A stretch of 64,000 bases of DNA from a bacterium (GTDB taxonomy: Bacteria; Sysuimicrobiota; Sysuimicrobiia; Sysuimicrobiales; Segetimicrobiaceae), in NCBI GenBank assembly GCA_035691305.1, contig DASSJF010000026.1, positions 31,769 to 95,768 on the forward strand, read 5' to 3'. Position numbers and translations under genes: made by a program. Below the pieces are notes generated by a model, which ran no database searches, was not told where the DNA came from, and worked only from the letters and a program-made list of their open reading frames with translations. The stretch's first letter is position 1, and each line of letters begins with the position of its first letter. Shown here piece after piece: positions 43,138 through 52,090 of the stretch.

Positions 43138-43803
43138 ATGACCAGTGCGCCGGCGAGCGAGATCAAGTACCGGACGGCAAGCGAGCACGCGTTCCGTGTG
43201 CTCAAGCGGTGGATCCTGGAAGGAGAGTTGGCGCCCGGCAGCCTGATTGACCTGACCGCCGCCGCACGGCGACTCGGGATTAGCCGCATCCCGATCCGCA
43301 CCGCGCTCGAACGTCTCGACAGCGAAGGCCTCATCGCGCTGACGCCGCACCGCGGTGCCGTGGTGGCGCCGATCTCGGCGCGGCAAATGCAGGATCTGTA
43401 TTTCGTCCGGCATCAGCTCGAGGGCGTCGCGGTCGAGCTCGCCGCCCGAAAAATGACCCCGGACGTCCTGGCGGAACTGGAGCGGATCTTGGACGCGACC
43501 GAAAGGCAAGTCGCCGCCCGAGACATCGACGGGTTTCTGGCGAGCAATCGGATGTTCCACTCCACGATCTATCACGCCTCGGGCAATCCGGTGCTGCAAC
43601 GCGTGATCGACGGCCTGTGGGACCTCAGCGAACGCTACCGGCGCGCGTATCTGGCGCAGCCGGCGCGCGCCGTCGAGTCCACAGCGGAGCACCGCCAATT
43701 ATATCAGCTGCTGCGGGAGGGGCGAGCCGACGAAGCGCGCGCGTTCATCCAGCAGCATAACGAGAAGACGATACGCGTCCTGATGGACGCCTACCGCGAG
43801 TGA
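43138..43803 (+). CDS. GntR-family (FCD) transcriptional regulator
   Basis: A 221-residue regulator with an N-terminal GntR winged helix (SEHAFRVLKRWILEGELAPGS near 16-36, LGISRIPIRTALERLDSEGLI near 47-67) and a helical FCD domain with histidine-bearing blocks NRMFHSTIYHASGNPVLQRVI and TAEHRQLY, which normally bind a metal and a carboxylate ligand. ATG 43138 follows GGGAGG; an upstream in-frame ATG at 43063 lacks one. It is the first gene of a five-gene plus-strand operon and overlaps the next gene by four bases (GTGA), so it probably controls that operon and itself. Confidence 0.9.
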   Translation: MTSAPASEIKYRTASEHAFRVLKRWILEGELAPGSLIDLTAAARRLGISRIPIRTALERLDSEGLIALTPHRGAVVAPISARQMQDLYFVRHQLEGVAVELAARKMTPDVLAELERILDATERQVAARDIDGFLASNRMFHSTIYHASGNPVLQRVIDGLWDLSERYRRAYLAQPARAVESTAEHRQLYQLLREGRADEARAFIQQHNEKTIRVLMDAYRE

Positions 43804-44783
43804 CCGTCCGGCCCTACCGCCTGGTGCGGCTGCTTCCGCCGTCCCGGACGGCGCTGCGCGTCCTGATCAGCCACCCGCTGTGCGACGAGTACGCGCGGGC
43901 GCTTGCGGCACACATGCCGCTCGACGACCTCACGGGCTCGGACCTGAACCGCGAACCACTGGAGACCGTGGATGTACTCCTCACCTGGAAGCCGCCGGGC
44001 GGGCTGATGGCGCGCCTGTCGTGCCTCCGCTGGATCCAAACGACAAGCGCAGGAATCGACCAGTTGCTCGACTTTCTCCGCGAGCGGCCGGGCGTGCTCG
44101 TTACCACCACCAAGGGCCTCCAGGCGGAGAACGCGGCCGGCCTCGCCGCCACCCTGATGCTGTCCCTCTTTTGGGGCATGCCTCGGCTGTACGAGTCCCA
44201 ACGCGCGGCGGCGTGGCGGAAGCACCCCGTCGGGCTGTTGTCGACGCAGACCTGCGCCGTCCTCGGGTTGGGGCACGTGGGGATGTGCGTGGTATCGCAT
44301 GCCCGGCACTTCGGGATGCGTGTGATCGGCGTGCGGCGGCAGCCCGCCGCGCCGGCAGAGGTGGACCGCGTGGCCGGCCCCGAGGAACTACCCGAGGTCC
44401 TCCGCGAGGCCGACTACGTCGTCGTCACGCTGCCGCTCACCGACCGTACCCGGGGGCTCATCGGCGGCCCCGCGTTCCGTGCGATGAAGCGCTCCGCGTA
44501 TCTCATCAACGTCGCGCGGGGCGGCATTGTGGACGAAGCAGAGCTCGCGACGGCGCTGCGGGCCGGCGACATCGCCGGAGCCGCGATGGACGTGTTTGCC
44601 GAGGAGCCGCTGCCGTCCAGCCATCCTCTGTGGCGTGCGCCGAATCTTATCATCACGCCCCACATCGGGGGCGATCGCACCGACTACGTCGAGCAGGCCA
44701 GCAGCATCTTCGCCCACAACCTCACGGCGTTCCCCGACCGGACGCGCATGCGGGGTATCGCGAGCAACGTGCACGGCTATTGA
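43800..44783 (+). CDS. D-2-hydroxyacid dehydrogenase family protein
   Basis: A 327-residue NAD(P)-dependent enzyme. The cofactor loop is GLGHVG at 156-161 and the active-site residues are Arg240 (NVARGG), Glu269 (FAEEP) and His288 (TPHIGG). The N-terminal substrate domain (LTWKPPGG, WIQTTSAGIDQLL) resembles the glyoxylate/hydroxypyruvate reductase A branch. The GTG start is coupled to the regulator stop. It should reduce a 2-keto acid produced later in the operon, or oxidise a 2-hydroxy acid. Confidence 0.88.
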   Translation: MTVRPYRLVRLLPPSRTALRVLISHPLCDEYARALAAHMPLDDLTGSDLNREPLETVDVLLTWKPPGGLMARLSCLRWIQTTSAGIDQLLDFLRERPGVLVTTTKGLQAENAAGLAATLMLSLFWGMPRLYESQRAAAWRKHPVGLLSTQTCAVLGLGHVGMCVVSHARHFGMRVIGVRRQPAAPAEVDRVAGPEELPEVLREADYVVVTLPLTDRTRGLIGGPAFRAMKRSAYLINVARGGIVDEAELATALRAGDIAGAAMDVFAEEPLPSSHPLWRAPNLIITPHIGGDRTDYVEQASSIFAHNLTAFPDRTRMRGIASNVHGY

Positions 44784-44816
44784 GGGGCCGGCCTGTCCGG
44801 CCATCGGGAGGTGTCC

Positions 44817-45974
44817 ATGTCCGCCGACAATGCGGGGGCCGTGTTCCCGGCCGAGGAGTACGACGCGCGCCTACGAGCGGTGCGCGAGGGGATCGCGGCC
44901 CGCGGGCTCGACGCGATCCTGCTGTTTGCGCCGGCCAACGTTTTCTATCTCACGGGGTATGCCACCGCGGCGTTCAGCAACTATCAATGCCTCGTCGTGC
45001 CCGTCGGTGGCGCGCCGTGGTTGGTCGTGCGCCTCTTGGAGCGGCCGGTCGCCGAGGCCACGACCGGGCTCAGCACCATCGAGACGTTCGAGGATCACGA
45101 GGAGCCGGCGGAGGCGGTCCGCCGCGCCCTGACCCGAGCGGGACTCCTCGGCCGCCGCCTCGGCGCCGAGCGCACCAGTCCCCTCTTCACCGTACGCAGT
45201 TACGAGCGCGTGGAAGCGCTGCTCGAGACGTCGTTCGCAGATGCCTCGGGATTGGTCGAGCCGGGACGGGCTGTCAAGTCGCCGCGCGAACTCGCGTGTG
45301 TCCGGTCGGCGGCGCGGTGCACGGAGGCGGGGATGCGCGCCGCCGTGGACGCCGTCGCGGCACGACGGACCGAGAACGACGTGGCGGCGGCCTGTTACGC
45401 CGCGATGATCGCCGCGGGCGGCGAGTTCTTCAGCAGCCAGCCGATCATCACCTCGGGGCCGAAATCGGGGATCGCTCATACGACGTTTCAGCGGCGCGTC
45501 CTCCGTCCGGGCGACCCGGTCCTCATCGAGATCGGCGCGGTCTGGAACCGGTACACCGCGCCATTGATGCGGACCGCCGTCGTGGGCGAACCCGCGCCGG
45601 AGATCCGCCGGATGTTCGACGCGTGTCGCGCGGCCCTGGACGCCAGCATCGAGGCCGTCCGGCCCGGCGCGCGGTCGCAGGACGTGCAGGCCGCGTGTCA
45701 GTCCGTGATCGACCGTTTCGGGTACGAGCCGAACTTCCGCAAGCGCGTCGGCTACAGTGTCGGCGTCGGATTTGGACCCGGCTGGGGCGAGGGACATATC
45801 TTCGACCTGAAGCGCCACGACGAACGGCCGCTGCGCCCGGGAATGGTCCTTCATCTTGTCCCCGCGATGCGGCAGAGCGGGGCCTTCGGCGTTGGAGTCA
45901 GCGAAACGGTCGCCGTCACCGACACCGGCGTCGAAATCTTGACGTCGTTCCCGCGAACGCTGGCGGTCCGGTAG
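44817..45974 (+). CDS. M24-fold hydrolase with substituted metal ligands (creatinase/ectoine-hydrolase-like)
   Basis: A 385-residue creatinase/aminopeptidase-fold protein. The N-terminal domain spans about 1-155 and the catalytic domain the rest. Four of the five dimetal ligands of M24 peptidases are replaced: Glu238 for the first Asp (LIEIG), Pro249 for the second Asp (TAPLMRT), Tyr313 for the His (RVGYSVGVGFGPGWGE) and Val348 for the first Glu (LHLVPAM); Glu363 is kept. Creatinase and ectoine hydrolase (DoeA/EutD) are metal-independent members with comparable losses, and GYSVGxGFxPxWGE recalls that branch. A catalytic histidine candidate is His221. ATG 44817 follows GGGAGGTG. Substrate unknown; cleavage of a cyclic amidine, guanidine or amide is plausible. 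Confidence 0.82.
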   Translation: MSADNAGAVFPAEEYDARLRAVREGIAARGLDAILLFAPANVFYLTGYATAAFSNYQCLVVPVGGAPWLVVRLLERPVAEATTGLSTIETFEDHEEPAEAVRRALTRAGLLGRRLGAERTSPLFTVRSYERVEALLETSFADASGLVEPGRAVKSPRELACVRSAARCTEAGMRAAVDAVAARRTENDVAAACYAAMIAAGGEFFSSQPIITSGPKSGIAHTTFQRRVLRPGDPVLIEIGAVWNRYTAPLMRTAVVGEPAPEIRRMFDACRAALDASIEAVRPGARSQDVQAACQSVIDRFGYEPNFRKRVGYSVGVGFGPGWGEGHIFDLKRHDERPLRPGMVLHLVPAMRQSGAFGVGVSETVAVTDTGVEILTSFPRTLAVR

Positions 45975-45986
45975 CCGGGGCGCTGG

Positions 45987-47153
45987 GTGGACCGCAACCT
46001 GGAAGCTCTTCGCGCGGAAGCCGAGGCCAGGGGCGGCGAGATGCTCGACCTCGTGCGCCGCCTCGCCATGATGGAAAGCCCCACGCGGGACAAGGCACGG
46101 GTCGACGCGGTGATCGACGTTTTGGAAGAGGCCTACCGAGGGCTCGGCCTCGTATGCCGGCGGATTGCCGAGCCACTCTACGGCAACCACCTTATCGCGG
46201 ATAGCCGGGGGGCCGAGCATCCCCGTGTTCTGCTGGTCGGCCACGCCGACACGGTATACGCCGCCGGAACGACAGACGCCATGCCGGTGGTGCTCGACGG
46301 CGGCCGGCTGCGCGGCCCCGGCGTGGTGGACATGAAAGGCGGACTCGTCGTCATGCTGTATGCCGTGCGCTCCCTCCTCGCACACCGGCCGCGGCTCGCA
46401 GGGTCGATTCGGGTTGTGATCAATTCTGATGAAGAGCCGGGATCCCCGTCGTCGCGCGGCCGGTGGCCCGAACTGGCGCGTGGAGCGGTAGCCGCACTGG
46501 TCTTTGAACCGGGACGCCTTGGCGGCACCCTCGTGCTCCGGCGCAAGGGTGTCGGGATCTTCCACCTGCGGGTCACGGGACGGGCCGCACATGCCGGGGC
46601 TGAACCGGAGAAAGGCGCGAGTGCCATTCGAGCGCTTGTGCGCAAGTGCCTGGACCTCGAAGGATTGGCCCGGCCGGACGCCGGGACGACTGTGAACGTG
46701 GGCGTGATCTCGGGCGGCACCCACGCGTACGTTGTCCCGGCGGAGGCGGAGGCGGCGATCGACGCGCGGGTCGCGACGGCCGCGGAAGCGGAGCGAGTTC
46801 TGTCCGGCATGAGGGCAATCGCGTCGCGTCCCGACGTCGCGGGTACCGTCGCGGCACTCGAGGGAGAGTTTCATCGCCCGCCCCTCGAACCCGGCCCCGA
46901 GACGGCACGGGTGATCGGCATCGTCGAGGCGGTGGGGCGCGAACTAAACACTCCGGTATGCTGGACCTCGACCGGCGGGGCATCGGACGGCAACAACATC
47001 GCGGCGGCCGGCGTGCCGACCGTCGACGCGATGGGACCGGAAGGCGGAGGCGCGCACAGCGTCGCGGAATACCTCGACGTCCCTTCGCTCGTCACCAAGA
47101 CGGCATTGGCAGCCGGCGTCCTCGACCGGCTCATCGGCCCAGCCGCCTCGTGA
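45987..47153 (+). CDS. M20-family metallopeptidase (glutamate carboxypeptidase/ArgE-like)
   Basis: A 388-residue M20 hydrolase with an intact dizinc site: His86 and Asp88 (VGHADTV), Asp115 (GVVDMKGG), Glu149-Glu150 (SDEEPGS), Glu174 (FEPGR) and His357 (GAHSVAE). The lid/dimerisation domain begins about residue 185 (VTGRAAHAGAEPEKG). It resembles carboxypeptidase G2 and acetylornithine deacetylase; no signal peptide is seen, so it should act in the cytoplasm. GTG 45987 is the start, 12 bp after the M24-like stop, and its end overlaps the next gene (GTGA). It probably deacylates the product of the preceding hydrolase. Confidence 0.9.
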   Translation: MDRNLEALRAEAEARGGEMLDLVRRLAMMESPTRDKARVDAVIDVLEEAYRGLGLVCRRIAEPLYGNHLIADSRGAEHPRVLLVGHADTVYAAGTTDAMPVVLDGGRLRGPGVVDMKGGLVVMLYAVRSLLAHRPRLAGSIRVVINSDEEPGSPSSRGRWPELARGAVAALVFEPGRLGGTLVLRRKGVGIFHLRVTGRAAHAGAEPEKGASAIRALVRKCLDLEGLARPDAGTTVNVGVISGGTHAYVVPAEAEAAIDARVATAAEAERVLSGMRAIASRPDVAGTVAALEGEFHRPPLEPGPETARVIGIVEAVGRELNTPVCWTSTGGASDGNNIAAAGVPTVDAMGPEGGGAHSVAEYLDVPSLVTKTALAAGVLDRLIGPAAS

Positions 47154-48268
47154 TACGCATCGCGGAGGTCGCGATCTACCGGGTCGACCTCCCGCTCATC
47201 GTCCCGTTCAGCCACGCGTCCGCCGGCCGAATCGGGGCGCTCGAGGAAATCGCCGTTCGAGTCCGATGCACGAACGGTGTGACGGGCTGGGGAGAGGCCC
47301 GCGGCAACGCCGCGTATGCGACCGGAAGCACCCTGGTCGAGGTGCTTGACGCGGCGATCCGGCTCTCCCGTTCGCTGCTCGGGTATCCGGTCGATCGCTT
47401 CGCCGGGGCCGCGGATCGGATGGACGCCGACGTGGCGGGGCATCCCCCGGCGAAAACGGCGCTCGATATCGCGATCCACGACGCGGCGGCCCGCACCCGC
47501 GGCGTGCCGGTCGTCGATTTGTTAGGCGGAGCACGTCGCCGCCAACTCCCGACCGACATCAGCCTGCCCTTTGCGGTACCGGAACAGATCGCCGCACAGG
47601 CGCGCGACGCCGTCCACGACGGCTTTCGCACCGTGAAAGTACGGGTCGGCGACCGTGCGGACGCCGACGACGCGCGTCTCGCGGCGGCGCGGCGGGCGAT
47701 CGACGGCGAGCCAGACGGCGCAGCAGTGACCTTTGCGGCCGACGCAAACGGCGCTTGGGATCGCGATGAGGCGATCCGGCGCCTGCGCCGGTGGGCGCCG
47801 TACCGGCTGGCGTGGATCGAGCAGCCGGTGCCGGCGTCCGACTTGGAGGGCCTCGCCGCCGTCACACGGGAGAGCCCGGTTCCCGTGATGGCCGATGAGG
47901 CAGTCTTGGGGCCCGCGGAGCTACGGCGGCTGCTGGATGCCGATGCCGCGGACCTCCTTCACTTCAAACTCGCGAAGGCGGGCGGCATTACCCGCTTATT
48001 CGAGATGACCGCCATGGCGGATGCCGCGGGCAAGCCGTACATGATCGGTCAGATGGACGAGGGCATGCTCGCGACTGCCGCCGCGGTGCACTGCGGCGCA
48101 GCGTGCGCGGCCCGGCATTTCGAAGTGCACGGGTACGTCCGCGTCCGGCGTCAGCCGTTTCGGGGCCTTACGTACGATCGCGGCACGATGATGGTCCCCT
48201 CGGGCCCTGGTTTGGGCGTCGATGTGGACGACGACGCGTTGACACTGGTCCATTTAGCCCGTAACTGA
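47150..48268 (+). CDS. mandelate racemase/muconate lactonizing enzyme family protein (enolase superfamily)
   Basis: A 372-residue enolase-superfamily enzyme, probably of the MLE/dipeptide-epimerase subgroup. Metal ligands are Asp198 (ADANGAW), Glu224 (WIEQPV) and Asp249 (MADEAV), with Lys273 on the following strand (HFKLAKAGG). The usual KxK on the second barrel strand is Lys163-Val-Arg165, so one catalytic lysine is arginine. The capping domain (residues 1-130) has the typical FSHASAGRIGALEE loop. GTG 47150 overlaps the M20 stop. Members epimerise dipeptides or racemise amino and hydroxy acids; after a peptidase, epimerase activity on a dipeptide or N-acyl amino acid is a sensible guess. Confidence 0.87.
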   Translation: MIRIAEVAIYRVDLPLIVPFSHASAGRIGALEEIAVRVRCTNGVTGWGEARGNAAYATGSTLVEVLDAAIRLSRSLLGYPVDRFAGAADRMDADVAGHPPAKTALDIAIHDAAARTRGVPVVDLLGGARRRQLPTDISLPFAVPEQIAAQARDAVHDGFRTVKVRVGDRADADDARLAAARRAIDGEPDGAAVTFAADANGAWDRDEAIRRLRRWAPYRLAWIEQPVPASDLEGLAAVTRESPVPVMADEAVLGPAELRRLLDADAADLLHFKLAKAGGITRLFEMTAMADAAGKPYMIGQMDEGMLATAAAVHCGAACAARHFEVHGYVRVRRQPFRGLTYDRGTMMVPSGPGLGVDVDDDALTLVHLARN

Positions 48269-48373
48269 GTCGGAATGCTGAACCAACGAATTCCCGGCGG
48301 TGGCGGGGCCGCGATGTCCGCGTGAACGTCCTCCCTTGCGACCGGTGCACTGAGGTTGAACCCGTCGGCGACT

Positions 48374-49219
48374 TCATTCGCCCCGCAGTCGCGGATCGAA
48401 GGCGTCTCGGGCCCCGTCGCCCGCGAGATTGAACGCGGCGACCGCAAAGAAAATCGCGAGTCCCGGGAACAAAACCACCCACCAGTGATCACGCATGTAC
48501 TGCCGTCCGTCGGCGACCATGCGGCCCCAATCCGGCGTCCCCGGCTCCGACCCGAAGCCGATAAAGCTCAGCGCCGCCGTCGTGAGAATGATGGCGCCGA
48601 GATCGAGCGTGGCCTGGACGACAACGGGACTCAGCGCGTTGGGCAGCACGTGCCTCAACAGCACCCGCCGGTGGCGCGCGCCCATCGCGCGCGCGGCCTC
48701 CACGTAGTCGCGCTCGCGGATCGACAACGTCTGCGCGGCGACGATTCGTGCGTAGGGCGCCCACCAGCGCAGCGAGATCGCGACCACGATCGCCCACAGC
48801 GTCCGCTGCTGGATGGCGGCGACGACCGCCATCGCGAGCAGCAACCCAGGAAACGCCAGGAAGACGTCGGTAATCCGAAGCAGCACCTCGCCCCACAGGC
48901 CCCGGCCGTAGCCGGCAAGGAGTCCGACGGCGGTCCCCGCCGAGGTGGAGACCGCGAGCACGATGAGACCGCTGCCAACCGCCGGACGGGCCCCGTAGAG
49001 CACGCGGGTGAAAACGTCGAACCCCGAACTGTCGGTGCCGAACCAGTGCCGCGGTCCCGGCGGCTCAAATCGATCGAGCAATGTTCCCGTCTGCGGCCCG
49101 TACGGGGCGAGCGCCGGCGCGAGCGCGGCGACGACGAACAACACCGCGATCACGCCCACGCCAAAGAGCACGAGCGGGTTGCGTACCGCCTTCGGGACGA
49201 GCAACGTCCCGTAGATCAC
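48374..49219 (-). CDS. peptide-type ABC transporter permease (DppC-like)
   Basis: A 281-residue DppC-type permease, with the block RHWFGTDSSGFDVFTRVLYGARPAVGSG near 58-85 and EAA loop RDYVEAARAMGARHRRVLLRHVLPN. In the usual GTDxxGRD motif the arginine is phenylalanine (SSGFD), a mild divergence from the other three DppC proteins here. GTG 49219 overlaps the dppB stop (GTGA). It ends the fourth cassette and converges with the enolase-superfamily gene across 105 bp in which I see no gene. Confidence 0.92.
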   Translation of the reverse strand: MIYGTLLVPKAVRNPLVLFGVGVIAVLFVVAALAPALAPYGPQTGTLLDRFEPPGPRHWFGTDSSGFDVFTRVLYGARPAVGSGLIVLAVSTSAGTAVGLLAGYGRGLWGEVLLRITDVFLAFPGLLLAMAVVAAIQQRTLWAIVVAISLRWWAPYARIVAAQTLSIRERDYVEAARAMGARHRRVLLRHVLPNALSPVVVQATLDLGAIILTTAALSFIGFGSEPGTPDWGRMVADGRQYMRDHWWVVLFPGLAIFFAVAAFNLAGDGARDAFDPRLRGE

Positions 49220-50244
49220 GTGAACCGGATGCGCGGATCCATGTACGCGTAGGCGATGTCGGTCGCCAAGTTGGCCAGCGAAAAAACGAACGCCGCCAGC
49301 GCAGTGTATGCCGTTACCGCGGGGAAATCGAACGAAGTGACGGCCCCCACGGCATACCGGCCGACACCCGGCCAGTAGAAAATCAGCTCGGTCACGACGG
49401 ACCCGGTGAGCAGCCAGCCGGTAGAAAGGCCGAGGACCGTCACCGTCGGCATGAGCGCGTTGCGGAGGGCGTGCCGCAACGTCACCTGCCACTCGGGCAT
49501 GCCTTTGGCGCGCGCCGTCCGCACGTAGTCCTGGTGAAGAACCTCGAGCAACGACGAACGCGTCATTCTGCTCACGAGCGCAATGAGCGGCAGCGCGAGG
49601 CTGAATGCCGGCAGCGCGAGATGGTTGAGGGCGTCGAGCAGGGCGGGCGCGTTGCCGGTGAGCGCGGCGTCCACGACGACGAGCCCGGTGACGTGTCGGA
49701 CAGGAGAGAGTGCCACGACGGTCTCGCTGAGCATGCCGCCGGGATCGCGAACCCATCCCAGTCGATAGTAGAAGACGAACTGGAAGAGCAGGCCGACCCA
49801 AAACGTCGGCGCAGCCACGCCTACGATCGCCAGCCCCCGGCTCGCCTGATCGAGCCACGAGTTTCTGGTACGCGCCGCGACAACGCCGATCGGCACGCTG
49901 ATCACGACCGCGAGGAGGAGGCCGGCGCCGGCGAGCTCGATCGTGTTCGGCAGATACGTGAGGATGTCGGCGGCGACCGGCCGGCCGGTGACCGGTGATG
50001 TACCCCACCGGCCGCTCGCGAGATCGCGCAGGTAGTAGCCGTACTGCACAATCAGGGGCTCGTCCAGGCGGTACTGCCGGGTGACGAGCGCGATCACGTC
50101 CGGCGTGACCTTGAACCCTTGCACGCCGGCCCAGATCTGGGCCACGTTCCGCGGGATGACGCGCGCGATGACAAACGTGACCGTCATCGCGCCGAACACG
50201 ACGGCGATCAGCGTCGCCAACCGCTGCGCGATATACCGAATCAT
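49216..50244 (-). CDS. peptide-type ABC transporter permease (DppB-like)
   Basis: A 342-residue DppB-type permease. It begins IRYIAQRLATLIAVVFGAMTVTFVIARVIP and has the EAA loop QDYVRTARAKGMPEWQVTLRHALRN. It is about 30 residues longer than the other DppB proteins of the window, mainly through a periplasmic loop around VRDPGGMLSETVVALSPV near 175-200. ATG 50244 is the natural start; the frame runs upstream into the binding-protein gene. Coupled to dppC. Confidence 0.92.
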   Translation of the reverse strand: MIRYIAQRLATLIAVVFGAMTVTFVIARVIPRNVAQIWAGVQGFKVTPDVIALVTRQYRLDEPLIVQYGYYLRDLASGRWGTSPVTGRPVAADILTYLPNTIELAGAGLLLAVVISVPIGVVAARTRNSWLDQASRGLAIVGVAAPTFWVGLLFQFVFYYRLGWVRDPGGMLSETVVALSPVRHVTGLVVVDAALTGNAPALLDALNHLALPAFSLALPLIALVSRMTRSSLLEVLHQDYVRTARAKGMPEWQVTLRHALRNALMPTVTVLGLSTGWLLTGSVVTELIFYWPGVGRYAVGAVTSFDFPAVTAYTALAAFVFSLANLATDIAYAYMDPRIRFT

Positions 50245-50285
50245 CTCAGCGCGGCCCGACCGCCGGCGCTCTCTACTGGAACTCG

Positions 50286-51971
50286 CTATCCCTGTTTGAA
50301 CGTCTCGTAGAACATCGGATGAAACATCGGGTTGAACTGGAACCCGCCGACCCAGCTCGCCCGGGCATTCCACTTGTTGAGCACGCCCGCGGGCTCCGCC
50401 ACCATCAGGATCGAGTACTGATCCCGGAAGTACATCTCCAACTCCCGGTAGATTGCGCGGCGGCGTGATGCGTCCTGCTCCATGCGGCCCCGCTCGATCA
50501 GCCCATCGGACTTCGCGTCGCCGGCAAACGCCGCGCCGAAGCCCTTGGGCGGCCAGTAGTCGGTCCGCGCGGAGAAGATGAAGTTGTCCGGGTCCGGGAA
50601 GTCTCCAACCCAGCGGCCCTCGATCAGCGGCACGCCGGGCACGGAGGTCTGCAGGCTGCTGAGCGTCGCCTGATCGATCTCCTGAAGGACGAGGCGAACG
50701 CCGATCTTCGCGAGGTCCTGCTGCCACATCACGGCGCCTTCCTGCCCGAGCACATAGCCCGGGACATACCGCAGCACGAGCCCCTTCGCCAACTCGGCCT
50801 TGGCCTGCGGAGACGCCTGGTCAAAGGCCGCCTTCGCCTTGGCGAGATCGAAATCGACGAGCGGGTAGTTGTTCACGTGCCCCAAGATGCCGCGCGGGAT
50901 CATGCCGGCCATGCGCACGGCATAGCCGTTCAGCACTTTGCCGATGAACAGGTTGTAGTTGAAGGCGTGGCTGAGCCCTTTGCGCACGTTGAGATCGCTC
51001 GTCGGCAGGAGCTTGTGGTTCATGTTGACCTGCATCGTCGAGAGGCTCAACAGCGGTTGGCCGTTTTTGGTTTTCTCGATGACAATCGGCAGCCGGCTGC
51101 GCGCGATCCGCGCCTCGAGCCCCGGCAGGCTCTGCGCGCTGACGGTGGCGATGTCGATGTCGCCCTTCTCGAGGCGCAAGAGGCGCGTCTCTTCCTCCGG
51201 CACAGTCTCGAGCACTACGCGGTTCAGGTGGGCGTCGTTCCATCCTCGCCAGTAGTTGGGGTTGCGCACCAGCACGATGCGCTGCCCCTGATCCCAGCGG
51301 TCGATGATCCACGCGCCGATACCGGCCGTGTTGGCGGAGAGATAGTCGTTGCGCTTGCCCGGCTGGATCCCGCCGTGGGCCTCCACTACCTTGGGGTCGA
51401 CGATGCTGCACACCGCCGGGTGCGACAGGATTACCGGCCACGCAGCGTAGGGATACTTCAGCACGAAACGGACCGTGTACCGATCCACGATGTCGGCGTG
51501 GTCGAACGGCACGGTGAGAAACAGCGGCCCCAACTTGGTGGCCTGCATGCGGTCGATGCTATACTTCACCGTGTCCGCGCTGAGCTCGCTGCCGGTGGTG
51601 AACTTCACCCCGCGGCGCAACTTGAACGTGTAGATCGTGCCGTTTCCCGAAACGGTCCACGACTCAGCGAGATACGGCTTCGCTTCCAGGCTGTAGCCGG
51701 GAAGGTACGTGAGGGTGTCATACAGTTCCGTGAGCACCCACCAGTTGCGGTTGCCGCGCGCGGTCTGTGGGTCAAGGTTGTCCTGCAGCTGATCCCAGGC
51801 AAACTGCAGCGTGCCGGAAATCGCGCGCTGCGCGCTCGCCGTACCCGCCGTCCGCGACAGCCAACCGGCGCTGAAGCCGATGCCGAGTACGCCCCCGGCG
51901 CCGGCCACCAGCGCACGACGCAGCCCTTCACGCCGCGGGAACCGGCGTCCCCCGTCGTGCGATCGGTCCAT
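50286..51971 (-). CDS. extracellular solute-binding protein, family 5, Tat-like signal
   Basis: A 561-residue periplasmic binding protein. The N-terminus has a twin-arginine stretch (FPRREGLRRALVAGAGG) and a hydrophobic segment to about residue 45, no lipobox. Family 5 landmarks: FAWDQLQDNLDPQTARGNRNWWVLTELYDTL split near 58-88, YTFKLRRGVKFTTGSELSADTVKYSIDRM near 113-141 and GIGAWIIDRWDQGQRIVLVRNPNYW near 218-242. ATG 51971 follows GAGAGGAG. It precedes its dppB and dppC partners by 41 bp. A 119-bp gap on its upstream side separates it from the M20 gene, so it may belong to the same operon. Confidence 0.92.
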   Translation of the reverse strand: MDRSHDGGRRFPRREGLRRALVAGAGGVLGIGFSAGWLSRTAGTASAQRAISGTLQFAWDQLQDNLDPQTARGNRNWWVLTELYDTLTYLPGYSLEAKPYLAESWTVSGNGTIYTFKLRRGVKFTTGSELSADTVKYSIDRMQATKLGPLFLTVPFDHADIVDRYTVRFVLKYPYAAWPVILSHPAVCSIVDPKVVEAHGGIQPGKRNDYLSANTAGIGAWIIDRWDQGQRIVLVRNPNYWRGWNDAHLNRVVLETVPEEETRLLRLEKGDIDIATVSAQSLPGLEARIARSRLPIVIEKTKNGQPLLSLSTMQVNMNHKLLPTSDLNVRKGLSHAFNYNLFIGKVLNGYAVRMAGMIPRGILGHVNNYPLVDFDLAKAKAAFDQASPQAKAELAKGLVLRYVPGYVLGQEGAVMWQQDLAKIGVRLVLQEIDQATLSSLQTSVPGVPLIEGRWVGDFPDPDNFIFSARTDYWPPKGFGAAFAGDAKSDGLIERGRMEQDASRRRAIYRELEMYFRDQYSILMVAEPAGVLNKWNARASWVGGFQFNPMFHPMFYETFKQG

Positions 51972-52090
51972 CACCGTCTCTCCTCTCGTCGAGCGTTTCT
52001 GTCGGGCGGCGGAGTGGCCGTCACGCGCGCCGCCGTCTCTCGGATCACGTCCGCGGGCCGCAGAAGTGTCGTTCGCACCCCTCCTCGTTC

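Noticed and set aside
43880..46204. A 774-codon open frame on the plus strand
   Set aside because: It lies over three clearly conserved genes in another frame and its translation is arginine/alanine-rich without domains, a usual artefact of high G+C.
44871..46874. A 667-codon open frame on the minus strand
   Set aside because: It is antisense to the M24-like and M20 genes, low in complexity and lacks any recognisable motif.
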